Counted from the first letter of the stretch, positions 1-6,137 are shown. The stretch is DNA of 7,681 bases from Anaerolineaceae bacterium (GCA_003532515.1 DOEX01000228.1:8336-16016); one strand, 5' to 3'. A program made the numbers and translations. Notes: generated by a model not told the origin, from the sequence alone.

Positions 1-219
1 AAACCGGAAGGGACCTTCCTGGCTTGGCTGGATTGCCGGGAATTGGGTCTAAAAGGAGACTTGCAAAAATATTTCCTGGAGAACGCGAAGGTTTGTATGA
101 ATGATGGTTGTACATTCGGCGAAGCAGGCGAGGGATTTTTAAGACTCAATTTTGGTTGTACACAGGCTGTCTTGAAGCAAGCACTTAAAAGAATGGCAGC
201 GGCAATTCGAAATATTTAG
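1..219 (+). CDS. C-terminal end of a PatB/MalY-type PLP-dependent aminotransferase/C-S lyase (5' end outside window)
   Basis: Frame 1 is open from the first base to a TAG at 217-219, giving the last 72 residues of a protein. The fragment starts KPEGTFLAWLD, continues with a CMNDGCTFGEAGEGFLRLNF segment and ends in an Ala-rich helix. This is the small C-terminal domain of fold-type I aminotransferases of the MalY/PatB (cystathionine beta-lyase-like) subgroup. In that family 'PEGTYLxWLD' and 'G..FG..GEGFxRLN' are conserved, and the Arg (residue 48 of the fragment) binds the substrate carboxylate. Members cleave cystathionine or other C-S bonds in the cytosol with pyridoxal phosphate. The catalytic lysine lies upstream of the window, so the exact substrate cannot be called. 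No intrinsic terminator directly follows the stop; the first hairpin with a T-run on this strand is the shared one near 455-478. Confidence 0.8.
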   Translation, partial: KPEGTFLAWLDCRELGLKGDLQKYFLENAKVCMNDGCTFGEAGEGFLRLNFGCTQAVLKQALKRMAAAIRNI

Positions 220-252
220 TTGTTTCGATCTATTGTAAAACGATCATTCCTC

Positions 253-399
253 ATACCGGTCACGAACACCAACGTGTTCCTTAAAGACCGGTGTAAGTCG
301 AACTCACTCGATTTAGCCGCTACGCTCTCGAGCCCTCTTTAAGGAGAAGGCTTTTTCCTCATTGTGCCAGCGTCTCCGCTGAGCAAGTGGACTTCACTT
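253..399. other. Gene-free intergenic stretch with several small hairpins
   Basis: No convincing gene lies between 220 and 498. The sequence is unusually rich in inverted repeats. An outer stem pairs 253-261 with 286-294 (nine pairs, one a G-U) and encloses an inner 6-bp hairpin, gaacac (264-269) with gtgttc (274-279). A stem with one wobble pairs 342-348 with 352-358. A perfect 5-bp hairpin pairs cagcg (368-372) with cgctg (377-381). Another pairs aagtg (385-389) with cactt (395-399). None is followed by a U-run that would make it an intrinsic terminator. It could be a dispersed palindromic repeat, an mRNA 3' structure of the PLP-enzyme gene, or a small structured RNA; the window holds only one copy, so this cannot be decided here. 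Confidence 0.35.
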
Positions 400-447
400 C
401 GTCCTTCAATTTCACCAAATCATCCCACGATTCGTCTGAAATACGAC

Positions 448-478
448 AAAAAAAAGCCAGCTCAATGGCTGACTTTTT
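448..478 (-). terminator. Intrinsic terminator of the cold shock gene, possibly bidirectional
   Basis: Read on the minus strand, a 5-bp stem AGCCA/TGGCT (470-466 with 459-455) is followed by eight Us (A-run at 448-455 on the plus strand). It lies about 20 bp past the cold shock stop codon. The plus strand also has a run of five Ts at 474-478 after the same stem, so it could stop transcripts from the PLP-enzyme gene as well, though less efficiently. The stem is short, but the A-tract/U-tract flanks extend pairing. Confidence 0.7.
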
Positions 479-498
479 CTGTTTGAGTGGTTGACCTT

Positions 499-714
499 TT
501 ATTCTTCTACCAACACAACATCGGCAGCTTGCTTTCCACGAGGACCATCTTCGATGGTAAATTCCACTTTCTGTCCTTCTTTCAAGCGTTTGTAGCCTTC
601 CATCTTGATAGCAGAGAAATGGACAAAAACATCATCACCATTCTCTAAACCAATAAAACCGTACCCTTTGGGGGCGCTGAACCATTTGATGGTTCCAATA
701 CTTCTTTCAGACAT
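499..714 (-). CDS. csp: Cold shock domain protein (CspA family)
   Basis: This is a 71-residue protein, the normal length for a single cold shock domain. It opens with the family signature GTIKWFSAPKGYGFI, which contains the RNP1 motif KGYGFI, and then has the RNP2 motif VFVHF (residues 29-33). The aromatic residues of both motifs form the nucleic-acid-binding face of an OB-fold beta-barrel. Family members bind single-stranded RNA or DNA in the cytosol and melt RNA structure, acting as RNA chaperones or antiterminators; whether this copy is cold-induced cannot be told. The ATG at 714 fits the family N-terminus. No strong Shine-Dalgarno sequence precedes it, only purine-rich sequence. It has its own promoter (766-794) and terminator (448-478), so it is monocistronic, and it diverges from the methyltransferase gene. 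The predicted leader is about 45 nt, much shorter than the long regulatory leader of E. coli cspA. Confidence 0.95.
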   Translation of the reverse strand: MSERSIGTIKWFSAPKGYGFIGLENGDDVFVHFSAIKMEGYKRLKEGQKVEFTIEDGPRGKQAADVVLVEE

Positions 715-765
715 CTCTTACTCTACTTTCTTAAAACTAGTCGTTACCTCAAATCAAGGCAATTT

Positions 766-794
766 AATTTATCACTTCCTCCCACATTCGTCAA
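766..794 (-). promoter_or_regulatory. Sigma-70-type promoter of the cold shock gene
   Basis: On the minus strand TTGACG (794-789) is separated by 17 bp from TAAATT (771-766). The -35 matches five of six consensus bases and the -10 four of six, with ideal spacing. Predicted transcription starts near 759, about 45 nt upstream of the ATG at 714. Confidence 0.55.
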
Positions 795-901
795 GGACCT
801 CATAATTAACTCTTCCCACATAGATCAGTGAGTTTCGCAGTTAGCAAGGATACAAAAACACCACTTTTACACAGTTTTTCTTTACTAGTCGCAGCGGAAG
901 G

Positions 902-907
902 TATAAT
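902..907 (+). promoter_or_regulatory. -10 element of the methyltransferase promoter
   Basis: A perfect TATAAT lies at 902-907, 20 bp before the ATG at 928. No good -35 box lies 16-18 bp upstream (the sequence there is tcttta or similar), so the promoter may depend on an activator or be weak. The predicted start near 914 would give a leader of about 14 nt with only a minimal AGG as ribosome binding site. Confidence 0.5.
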
Positions 908-927
908 TAGTTTGAAAACAGGTTAAA

Positions 928-1746
928 ATGCAAGATTCCACAGGTTATCGCAACAACTCTCAATATCTGAGCACCAGACAATACCAGGACTCTGGTAATT
1001 TGACATCCCGTATTCAAATACATCAAAAATTCAGCACTGGGCAGCAAAGCTGGTATGAGTTTGTCTACGAATTGGCTGCAATAAAGGCGGACACGAAAGT
1101 GCTGGAGCTTGGCTGTGGAGCCGCATCACTCTGGCGCTCTGTCATGAACCGACTGAACGAAAACACTCGGATTACATTAAGTGACTTTTCTCCTGGCATG
1201 ATCAAAGATGCCGCCAATAACATGGCAAGGGACCGGCGCTTCCACTTTGTTTGCATGGATAGCATGAATGTCACTTTTCCTGCGGTTACTTTTGACCTGG
1301 TGGTGGCAAATCACATGCTCTATCATGTGCCGTCTATCCCTCAGGTACTGAGACAAGTTTCCGAATTGCTTACTCCTGGGGGAAGGTTCATGGCAGCAAC
1401 AAACGGACCTGAGCACATGATCGACCTGGATATTCTGCTTGAGAAATTTTCCCAACGATTGGATAAAAGCCACGGCATGTCGAGTAATTTCAACCTGCTA
1501 AATGGTGAAAAACAGTTAAGAGAGTTTTTCTCAAAGATCGAATTGCACTTGTATTCCAGCGATCTGTGGGTCACGAATGCACAACTACTGACCAATTACG
1601 CTTACTCTACCCCCTTGGTAAAAGAGAAATTGGGGAATGAAGGCAAGCCTGAAATGACGACGTTTTTCCAACGCCGGATTGACCACTACGGCGGCATAGT
1701 GATCCGAAAACAAACCGGGGTCTACCTGGCGAAAGATCCGATTTAA
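928..1746 (+). CDS. Class I SAM-dependent methyltransferase, substrate unknown
   Basis: This 272-residue cytosolic protein has the Rossmann-like methyltransferase fold in its first 160 residues. Motif I is VLELGCGAA (58-66), the glycine-rich loop that holds S-adenosylmethionine. An acidic residue closes strand 2 (LSDFSPG, D86). A motif IV-like segment DLVVANHMLYHV follows (123-134), then LTPGG (149-152) before strand 5. The pattern matches the Methyltransf_11/25 families. The C-terminal 110 residues are less typical and probably form the substrate cap, so the acceptor (small molecule, lipid or other) cannot be named. The N-terminal 50 residues are polar and probably helical. The ATG at 928 is preceded by AGG at a 6-nt spacing, which is weak. 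The gene stands alone and converges on uppP with only 4 bp between the two stop codons, so it gives no pathway clue. Confidence 0.85.
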   Translation: MQDSTGYRNNSQYLSTRQYQDSGNLTSRIQIHQKFSTGQQSWYEFVYELAAIKADTKVLELGCGAASLWRSVMNRLNENTRITLSDFSPGMIKDAANNMARDRRFHFVCMDSMNVTFPAVTFDLVVANHMLYHVPSIPQVLRQVSELLTPGGRFMAATNGPEHMIDLDILLEKFSQRLDKSHGMSSNFNLLNGEKQLREFFSKIELHLYSSDLWVTNAQLLTNYAYSTPLVKEKLGNEGKPEMTTFFQRRIDHYGGIVIRKQTGVYLAKDPI

Positions 1747-1750
1747 CAAA

Positions 1751-2572
1751 TCAGCGCAGCGCCGAGACGATCAAAGTCACGGCAGAAATCACCACGCAAT
1801 AAACTGCAAAACCATAGAAGCTGTTTTTCTTGACATAGTTTAACAGCCAGCGGATCGAGAGATATCCGATCACTCCTGCTATCACAAAGCCAAGGATCAG
1901 TATCGGCAAAAAGTCGAGGAAAAATTCGGCTTGCACCAGATCGATGACTGAAAGCAATCCGGCTGCCAGCATGATCGGGATGGAAAGCAAGAAGGAGAAC
2001 CGAGCGGCTGCTTCGCGGGTGAAACCTTTGAAAAGTCCGCCGGAGATGGTAGCACCTGAACGGGAAATCCCGGGGAAGATCGCCAGAGCCTGGAAAACGC
2101 CGACCAGCAGCGAATCCTGCCAGGTCAGTTTATCCAGGTTTTTCCGTTTTTTGGTTAAAAATTCTGCCAGGACAAGCAAAATTGCGGTTCCTAAAAGTAA
2201 AATCGCGGTAATTCTGGGACTACCGAAAGCCTCTTCAACAGTATCTTTTAGCAACATACCAGCCAACCCGGCCGGAATAGTACCCAAAACGATATACCAA
2301 CCCAAACGACTGTCCGCTTCTCTGAATGGCGCTTTTTCTTTGATACCTTGTATGACCGACCTGAAAATTGCTACCAGGTCTGACCAAAAATAAATTATCA
2401 CCGCCACCAGGGTACCCAGCTGCACCAAAACGTCAAAAACAAAGGCTTTGTTTGGGTCAAGCGCCCAGTTGAACAAATAAGGAACGATCACCAGGTGAGC
2501 AGAGGAAGAGATCGGTAAAAATTCGGTCAAACCCTGGATGATACCTAAAATAATTGCTTGGATGAAATTCAT
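1751..2572 (-). CDS. uppP: Undecaprenyl-diphosphatase
   Basis: This 273-residue polytopic membrane protein has the normal BacA/UppP length. It removes a phosphate from undecaprenyl pyrophosphate to regenerate the lipid carrier for peptidoglycan and other wall polymers, and higher dosage gives bacitracin tolerance in other bacteria. Two inverted signature regions are intact: QGLTEFLPISSSAH (13-26), with the catalytic Glu at 17, and FPGISRSGATISGG (166-179), with the conserved Arg at 171. Hydrophobic segments lie around 47-66, 93-110, 121-140, 192-212, 222-245 and 252-272. The ATG at 2572 begins 2 bp after the tgt stop codon, and its ribosome binding site (AAAGG) sits in the last codons of tgt, so the two are co-transcribed and probably translationally coupled. 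No terminator is visible before the convergent methyltransferase gene. Confidence 0.96.
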   Translation of the reverse strand: MNFIQAIILGIIQGLTEFLPISSSAHLVIVPYLFNWALDPNKAFVFDVLVQLGTLVAVIIYFWSDLVAIFRSVIQGIKEKAPFREADSRLGWYIVLGTIPAGLAGMLLKDTVEEAFGSPRITAILLLGTAILLVLAEFLTKKRKNLDKLTWQDSLLVGVFQALAIFPGISRSGATISGGLFKGFTREAAARFSFLLSIPIMLAAGLLSVIDLVQAEFFLDFLPILILGFVIAGVIGYLSIRWLLNYVKKNSFYGFAVYCVVISAVTLIVSALR

Positions 2573-2574
2573 AA

Positions 2575-3732
2575 TTACCTTTCAGGAGTGCGGGGAATGT
2601 TTAGCTTCGCCATGGCTTCATCCGCGAATGCTTGCAGGTGTCCTTCGAAGATTGCCTGGCGCAGGTCGCGCGCTAACTGGAGCAGGGTATGCAGGTTATG
2701 GATCGAAAGCAGGGTGGCTGCCAGCATCTCTTTGGCAACGATCAGGTGGCGAAGATAGGCGCGGGTGAAGGTGCGGCAGGTGTAACAGGTGCACTGTTCA
2801 TCGATTGGTCGTCGGTCTTCGGCGAAGGTCGCGTTCATCATGTTGAGTCTGCCGGACATGGTCATGGCGCTGTTGTGGCGTGCCAGCCGGGTGGGCAGCA
2901 CGCAGTCGAAAATATCGATCCCACGCAACACACCTTCAATCAGATCTTCCGGCGTACCAACCCCCATGAGATAACGGGGTTTGTTAGCCGGTAGGACCTC
3001 ATTGACCACTTCGATGCTGTGGTACATCTCGGCTTTGGTTTCGCCAACCGAAAGCCCGCCAATAGCGTGACCAGGGAAGCCCATGGCACTGATGGCGCGC
3101 GCTGATTGCTCGCGCAGATCGTCAAAGATACCACCCTGGACAATGCCAAAAAGAGCCTGGTCATCACGTTTTTTCGCATCCAGGCAGCCCTGTGCCCAAC
3201 GATGGGTGCGTTCCATCGCCTGCTCAACATAAGAGCGGTTATTGGGGTCAGAGCATTCATCAAAAGCCATGATGATATCCGCGCCAAGGTTTTCCTGGAT
3301 TTGGATCGAACTTTCAGGTGTCAGGCGTTTCATCGAGCCGTCGATATGCGATTTGAAGGTCACACCATCTTCATCCACCTTGCGCATATTCGACAGGGAA
3401 AAAACTTGGAAACCGCCCGAATCGGTCAGCATCGGTTTGTGCCACTGCATGAACTCGTGCAGTCCGCCCATCCTGGCTACCCGTTCGTCGCCGGGGCGCA
3501 AAAAGAGGTGGTAGGTGTTGGAGAGTACCAACGTGGCACTCAACTCTTCCAATTGGGCGGGAGTGATCGCTTTGACGGTTGCCTGGGTTCCGACTGGGGC
3601 AAAAACTGGAGTTTGCAGAACGCCGTGAGGGGTAGTGAACTCGCCCGCGCGGGCATTGCCATCTTGTGCGACGATTTTGAAGTCGAAAAGACCGGTTTGG
3701 TCGATATTTGAAAGTTGGCTATCGTTATTCAT
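2575..3732 (-). CDS. tgt: tRNA-guanine transglycosylase (queuine tRNA-ribosyltransferase)
   Basis: This 385-residue enzyme exchanges guanine 34 of GUN-anticodon tRNAs (Asp, Asn, His, Tyr) for the queuosine precursor preQ1. The whole family pattern is present: LTDSGGF with the general acid/base Asp at 104, the FDEC loop near 157-160, LFGIVQGG (194-201), GGLSVGE (225-231) and GIDIFDCVLPTR with the nucleophilic Asp at 276. The zinc ligands C314, C316, C319 and H345 have the exact family spacing. The frame stays open upstream to a TTG at 3822. I chose the ATG at 3732 because that start gives the usual length, the extra 30 residues have no family counterpart, and a possible -10 element lies within them. 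An AGGA lies upstream of this ATG, at a rather long 12-nt spacing. It is the first gene of a tgt-uppP operon. Confidence 0.95.
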   Translation of the reverse strand: MNNDSQLSNIDQTGLFDFKIVAQDGNARAGEFTTPHGVLQTPVFAPVGTQATVKAITPAQLEELSATLVLSNTYHLFLRPGDERVARMGGLHEFMQWHKPMLTDSGGFQVFSLSNMRKVDEDGVTFKSHIDGSMKRLTPESSIQIQENLGADIIMAFDECSDPNNRSYVEQAMERTHRWAQGCLDAKKRDDQALFGIVQGGIFDDLREQSARAISAMGFPGHAIGGLSVGETKAEMYHSIEVVNEVLPANKPRYLMGVGTPEDLIEGVLRGIDIFDCVLPTRLARHNSAMTMSGRLNMMNATFAEDRRPIDEQCTCYTCRTFTRAYLRHLIVAKEMLAATLLSIHNLHTLLQLARDLRQAIFEGHLQAFADEAMAKLNIPRTPER

Positions 3733-3754
3733 AAGTTGCAAAAATCCTGCACCT

Positions 3755-3760
3755 ATTGTA
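3755..3760 (-). promoter_or_regulatory. Possible -10 element for tgt-uppP
   Basis: On the minus strand TACAAT (3760-3755) matches five of six -10 bases and would start transcription near 3748, about 16 nt before the chosen tgt ATG. The -35 region (GACATA at 17 bp) is poor, so this is a weak prediction; other AT-rich sites further upstream are possible. Confidence 0.3.
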
Positions 3761-3868
3761 CCTGTATTGTTTGGGCCTATGTCGTGGACAGACATCGATA
3801 ATCGAAAACTTTGCTCTATCAAAGAACAATAAATCCGGCAAATAAAATTGAAGTGGTTTTATATGCGT

Positions 3869-3897
3869 TTGACAAACAAAAAAAAATATTGTATCCT
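3869..3897 (+). promoter_or_regulatory. Sigma-70-type promoter of the membrane-anchored protein gene, with an A9 tract in the spacer
   Basis: A perfect TTGACA (3869-3874) is followed after 17 bp by TATCCT (3892-3897, four of six -10 bases). The predicted start near 3904 gives a leader of about 45 nt. Nine consecutive As (3878-3886) occupy the spacer. The gene has a strong ribosome binding site, GAGAGGGAGA at 3935-3944, close to the ATG at 3949. Confidence 0.65.
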
Positions 3898-3948
3898 ATA
3901 AATAATTCGTAAGTTCAAGTTTGATAGTAATAATGAGAGGGAGACATT

Positions 3949-4758
3949 ATGAGCAATAAAACAGGAAACAATCGAGTTGTTGGAATTACAGTTATTGTGA
4001 TAGGGATTATCGGGTTGGTGTATCTTTGGAGCACTTTCCTTGGTAAGTCTAAAGAACAAGAAAGTAATCTTGATACCACAATAAGCAGCCAACCTGAACT
4101 GCAACTAAACAAGGACCAGGATGAAGTGAATGAGAAGGTAAATTTCTCGGGCAGGACTGCAGCTTCTTCTGGTATGACCATGGAAGTACTGAGCATGGAA
4201 CCTAAAGATGATAACGTGTCGGTAGAAGTGCGCTGGCAAATGACCGATTGGCGGGATTGGAAGATCAGCAAGGCTTCCCTTAACATTGATGGTCAGGAAT
4301 ACAATTACGCTGGGTACGACCTGGTCGAGGGCTTGTTCCACTATCGAGATGGCAGTGCCTGTCATGTTTCGATGAACCATGATGTGGTAGAGAAAGAATG
4401 TTCCCCAGCCATGATAGAAGAAGCTCCCTACCGGGTTGACCGCTTGAAATTTAAAGATGTTCCCCACGATTTTCTCCAAAAATCGGTCATTCTTAAAATT
4501 ACCGAAGTAAATAGTATTCCAAATGAAAGCCAATATTGCGAAGAACTTGATGTTGATACAATTGCGAAACTGATGCAGGCGGAATTCCCTGGCATCGAAT
4601 TAGAGTGCTTCCAGGATCCGGGAATGAATTGGTCTCGAATCGCCGAGAATACCCCTTACACGAATAACGACAAAGCCATTGATACTTTCCGCCAATTGGT
4701 GGGCGAAGCATTACAGGGGAGAATTGCTGGAATTTGGAAGTTTGACCTGTCAGATTAG
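3949..4758 (+). CDS. Membrane-anchored protein of unknown function with a large external domain
   Basis: I do not recognise this 269-residue protein. It has a short positively charged N-terminus, one hydrophobic helix (about 10-31), a polar Ser/Gln/Glu/Asp-rich linker (about 34-65), and then a domain of some 200 residues. The layout predicts N-terminus inside and C-terminus outside the membrane. The first half of the domain alternates short strands (VSVEVRWQM, 90-98; KASLNIDGQEYNYAGYDLV, 108-126), suggesting a beta-sandwich, while the last part (about 200-255) looks helical. Four cysteines (138, 151, 197, 220) all lie in the external part and could form two disulfides. There is no lipobox and no catalytic motif I can name. 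The ATG is set by the ribosome binding site at 3935-3944. The gene is a single-gene unit with its own promoter and terminator, divergent from tgt. It might be a sensor or envelope-stress protein, but nothing seen here proves that. Confidence 0.8.
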   Translation: MSNKTGNNRVVGITVIVIGIIGLVYLWSTFLGKSKEQESNLDTTISSQPELQLNKDQDEVNEKVNFSGRTAASSGMTMEVLSMEPKDDNVSVEVRWQMTDWRDWKISKASLNIDGQEYNYAGYDLVEGLFHYRDGSACHVSMNHDVVEKECSPAMIEEAPYRVDRLKFKDVPHDFLQKSVILKITEVNSIPNESQYCEELDVDTIAKLMQAEFPGIELECFQDPGMNWSRIAENTPYTNNDKAIDTFRQLVGEALQGRIAGIWKFDLSD

Positions 4759-4778
4759 ATTCGACAACTAGAGAGAAT

Positions 4779-4816
4779 GAGGTGGCTTCCGAGCCACCTC
4801 TTCAATAGTTTGTTTT
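4779..4816 (+). terminator. Intrinsic terminator after the membrane-anchored protein gene
   Basis: A perfect 9-bp stem GAGGTGGCT (4779-4787) and AGCCACCTC (4792-4800) with a TCCG loop starts 20 bp after the stop codon. It is followed by an imperfect T-rich tail (4801-4816, interrupted by other bases). The strong GC-rich stem makes termination likely even though the T-run is broken. Confidence 0.8.
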
Positions 4817-4830
4817 AGCAGAGTTGCTCT

Positions 4831-5080
4831 TTACATCCAATCCTTTTCCGTTACATCTACTCGTACGTTCGCAGAGTCAGGCTCCCACAGCGTGTTACAG
4901 GTTCGGGCGATGAAGGCGAGGTCGTGTGCCACCAGCAGCATCTCGCTGATGTCAAATTAGAGTTTACTGGCGATGATCTTGGACAGAGTCATCTTTTATC
5001 TTCCATTAGCGCCTACAAGTTCAACATTCTCACTGTCATTCAGGGTCAAGGTGACATTCCTTGACACTGATTTGTAACAT
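4831..5080 (-). pseudogene. Relic of an ABC-F type ATPase gene with a large internal deletion
   Basis: Three pieces of an ABC-F ATPase can be read on the minus strand in order. A ribosome binding site (AAAGGA) and ATG at 5080 start MLQISVK. After a frame change comes VTLTLNDSENVELVGANGR, the strand and P-loop start of the first nucleotide-binding domain. A TAA then replaces the Walker A glycine, and the same frame goes on as K-M-TLSKIIASKL, a second TAA (4959-4957), and FDISEM. This aligns with the usual GANGxGKSTLLKIIAGELEPDSGEV. Directly after it is LLVAHDLAFIARTCNTLWE, which is the H-loop histidine region from the end of such a domain, and a stop at 4831. The Q-loop, signature LSGGQ and Walker B are all missing. 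Intact ABC-F proteins have 500-650 residues, so most of the gene has been deleted. It begins 39 bp after the GNAT gene on the same strand and was probably its operon partner. The family call rests on reading by eye. Confidence 0.6.
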
Positions 5081-5119
5081 GATGGATCCTTTATATTAAT
5101 CTGTCAGCGGCTTCGTTTG

Positions 5120-5611
5120 CTACTTCTCTAAAAACAGTGGTTTATGCAATTCCAACGACGTCAAATAAGGTCGGTAGCCAAGAGCGGTGTAGAGGCGCAT
5201 GGCTCCAGTGGGGTTTTGCGTATCAGCAGTGAGTGCGACCTCGTCCATATTGAGTAGTTTGAACATCGCCATGGAACGGCAGATTAGGGCGCTGGCAATA
5301 CCGCGACCGCGCCATTCTCTTCGTACAGAAATTGCCTCGGTGTAGCCGCGCTGGCGACCTTCCAATTCGTTTTCTTCCAGTGAGATGTAGTTTTGTACTG
5401 ATCCCACCACCTCGTCACCATCCCAGGCAACCTGCCATAGAATGGGTTGAAAGTTTGGGCTTGCCAAATAACCCTGGTACCATTCTTCGGTCGGGTCTGA
5501 AGCGCCATATTCATCCTGAAAAGCATCATTTGAAGCGTCCCAGATCTTGCGATAGTCTTTTGGCAAAACCGGGCGGACAGTGATTCCCTCTGGCACGAGC
5601 CATTCGGGCAA
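5120..5611 (-). CDS. GNAT-family N-acetyltransferase, C-terminal half of a frameshifted two-domain protein
   Basis: This 163-residue frame holds a complete GNAT domain. The acetyl-CoA motif A is ISVRREWRGRGIASAL (94-109), with R101-G102-R103-G104 as the pyrophosphate loop. The motif B segment NPTGAMRLYTALGYRP (133-148) follows. GNAT enzymes transfer an acetyl group from acetyl-CoA to an amine; the acceptor is unknown. The first possible start is a TTG at 5611 with no good ribosome binding site. Its opening, LPEWLVPEGITVRPV, is the usual interdomain linker and first strand of tandem-GNAT proteins, not a natural N-terminus. The frame overlaps the upstream GNAT frame by 86 bp. Removing one base near 5612 joins both into a single 338-residue protein. 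The piece may be a silent half-gene, may be made by internal initiation, or may be whole if the extra base is a sequencing error. Confidence 0.75.
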   Translation of the reverse strand: MPEWLVPEGITVRPVLPKDYRKIWDASNDAFQDEYGASDPTEEWYQGYLASPNFQPILWQVAWDGDEVVGSVQNYISLEENELEGRQRGYTEAISVRREWRGRGIASALICRSMAMFKLLNMDEVALTADTQNPTGAMRLYTALGYRPYLTSLELHKPLFLEK

Positions 5612-6137
5612 GATCGACCAGATCGCGGCTCATGGAATGGTAGTAGCGCTTTATCTCATACCCTGATCCCTTTATGATGTTGAAGCGAGTTAGGTCGGTT
5701 TCTCGGCAGAAAGCCAGGAAAAAACCTGTGTTGCCCTCCGGAAGAGTGGCGGCATAATGCCGTCCGCGCGACTCGCCCCACTCGATCAGGGCTTGTTCAA
5801 TGCCCTTTGCTTGCCAGGCTGGGTCGACCCTGAACATGATGGCGTAGGAATACTTTTTATTGGAGATCTGCCGCTCCCAGAAGAAACGGCAAAAAGCAAC
5901 GGTTTGCCCTTTGACTTCAACAAAAATCAGGTCGTCATGCGGATCGCAGTTACTCAGGTTGGCAAATTCTGCTTCCAGGCTTTTAAGCGTGGTTTCGCCC
6001 GAATATTGCCCGGCAGTATGCAGCTTCTGATAGATTGCCAACATCTTCGGGTAATCAGTTTCGCCGGCAAAATGGCGGAAGATTAACCCGTCAATCTTGG
6101 GCGCATTGTTGAGTGGATAAACTTCTATCGTATTCAT
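5526..6137 (-). CDS. GNAT-family N-acetyltransferase, N-terminal half of a frameshifted two-domain protein
   Basis: This frame gives 203 residues, of which about 175 are natural sequence, through YYHSMSRDLVD. The remaining 28 are read out of frame after the shift near 5612, and their Arg/Gly/Pro-rich sequence looks like noise. The body is a GNAT domain: strands around IFVEVKGQTVAFCRFFW (71-87), a motif A-like FRVDPAWQAKGIEQAL (102-117), and ETDLTRFNIIKGSGYEI (146-162), the usual end of the domain. The motif A loop is degenerate, with Glu where Gly or Ala is usual, so this half may be structural and not catalytic, as seen in other tandem-GNAT enzymes. I chose the ATG at 6137, preceded by AAGAAAGAG. 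An upstream GTG at 6167 is open but would overlap the likely -10 element. The two halves lie end to end and the ABC-F relic follows. Confidence 0.75.
   Translation of the reverse strand: MNTIEVYPLNNAPKIDGLIFRHFAGETDYPKMLAIYQKLHTAGQYSGETTLKSLEAEFANLSNCDPHDDLIFVEVKGQTVAFCRFFWERQISNKKYSYAIMFRVDPAWQAKGIEQALIEWGESRGRHYAATLPEGNTGFFLAFCRETDLTRFNIIKGSGYEIKRYYHSMSRDLVDLARMARARGNHCPPGFAKRLSQDLGRFK

Noticed and set aside
253..294. Hairpin read as an intrinsic terminator for the PLP-enzyme gene
   Set aside because: No U-run follows the stem on either strand, so it does not meet the intrinsic terminator pattern.
1944..2393. A 149-codon plus-strand frame
   Set aside because: It is antisense to uppP and is explained by the codon use of that gene; its product is low-complexity Ser/Lys/Pro-rich sequence.
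3106..3711. A 201-codon plus-strand frame
   Set aside because: It lies wholly antisense to tgt, whose protein shows every family motif; its own translation has no recognisable domain.
4105..4533. A 142-codon minus-strand frame
   Set aside because: It is antisense to the membrane-anchored protein gene, which has its own promoter, ribosome binding site and terminator.
4993..5119. Separate small gene upstream of the 4831-4992 fragment
   Set aside because: The segment reads as the P-loop end of the same ABC-F relic, in frame with the fragment after a stop codon, so it was merged into one pseudogene.
5600..5622. Programmed ribosomal frameshift in the GNAT gene
   Set aside because: No slippery heptamer, shifty stop or strong downstream stem is apparent, and the neighbouring gene is also decayed, so a mutation or sequence error is simpler.
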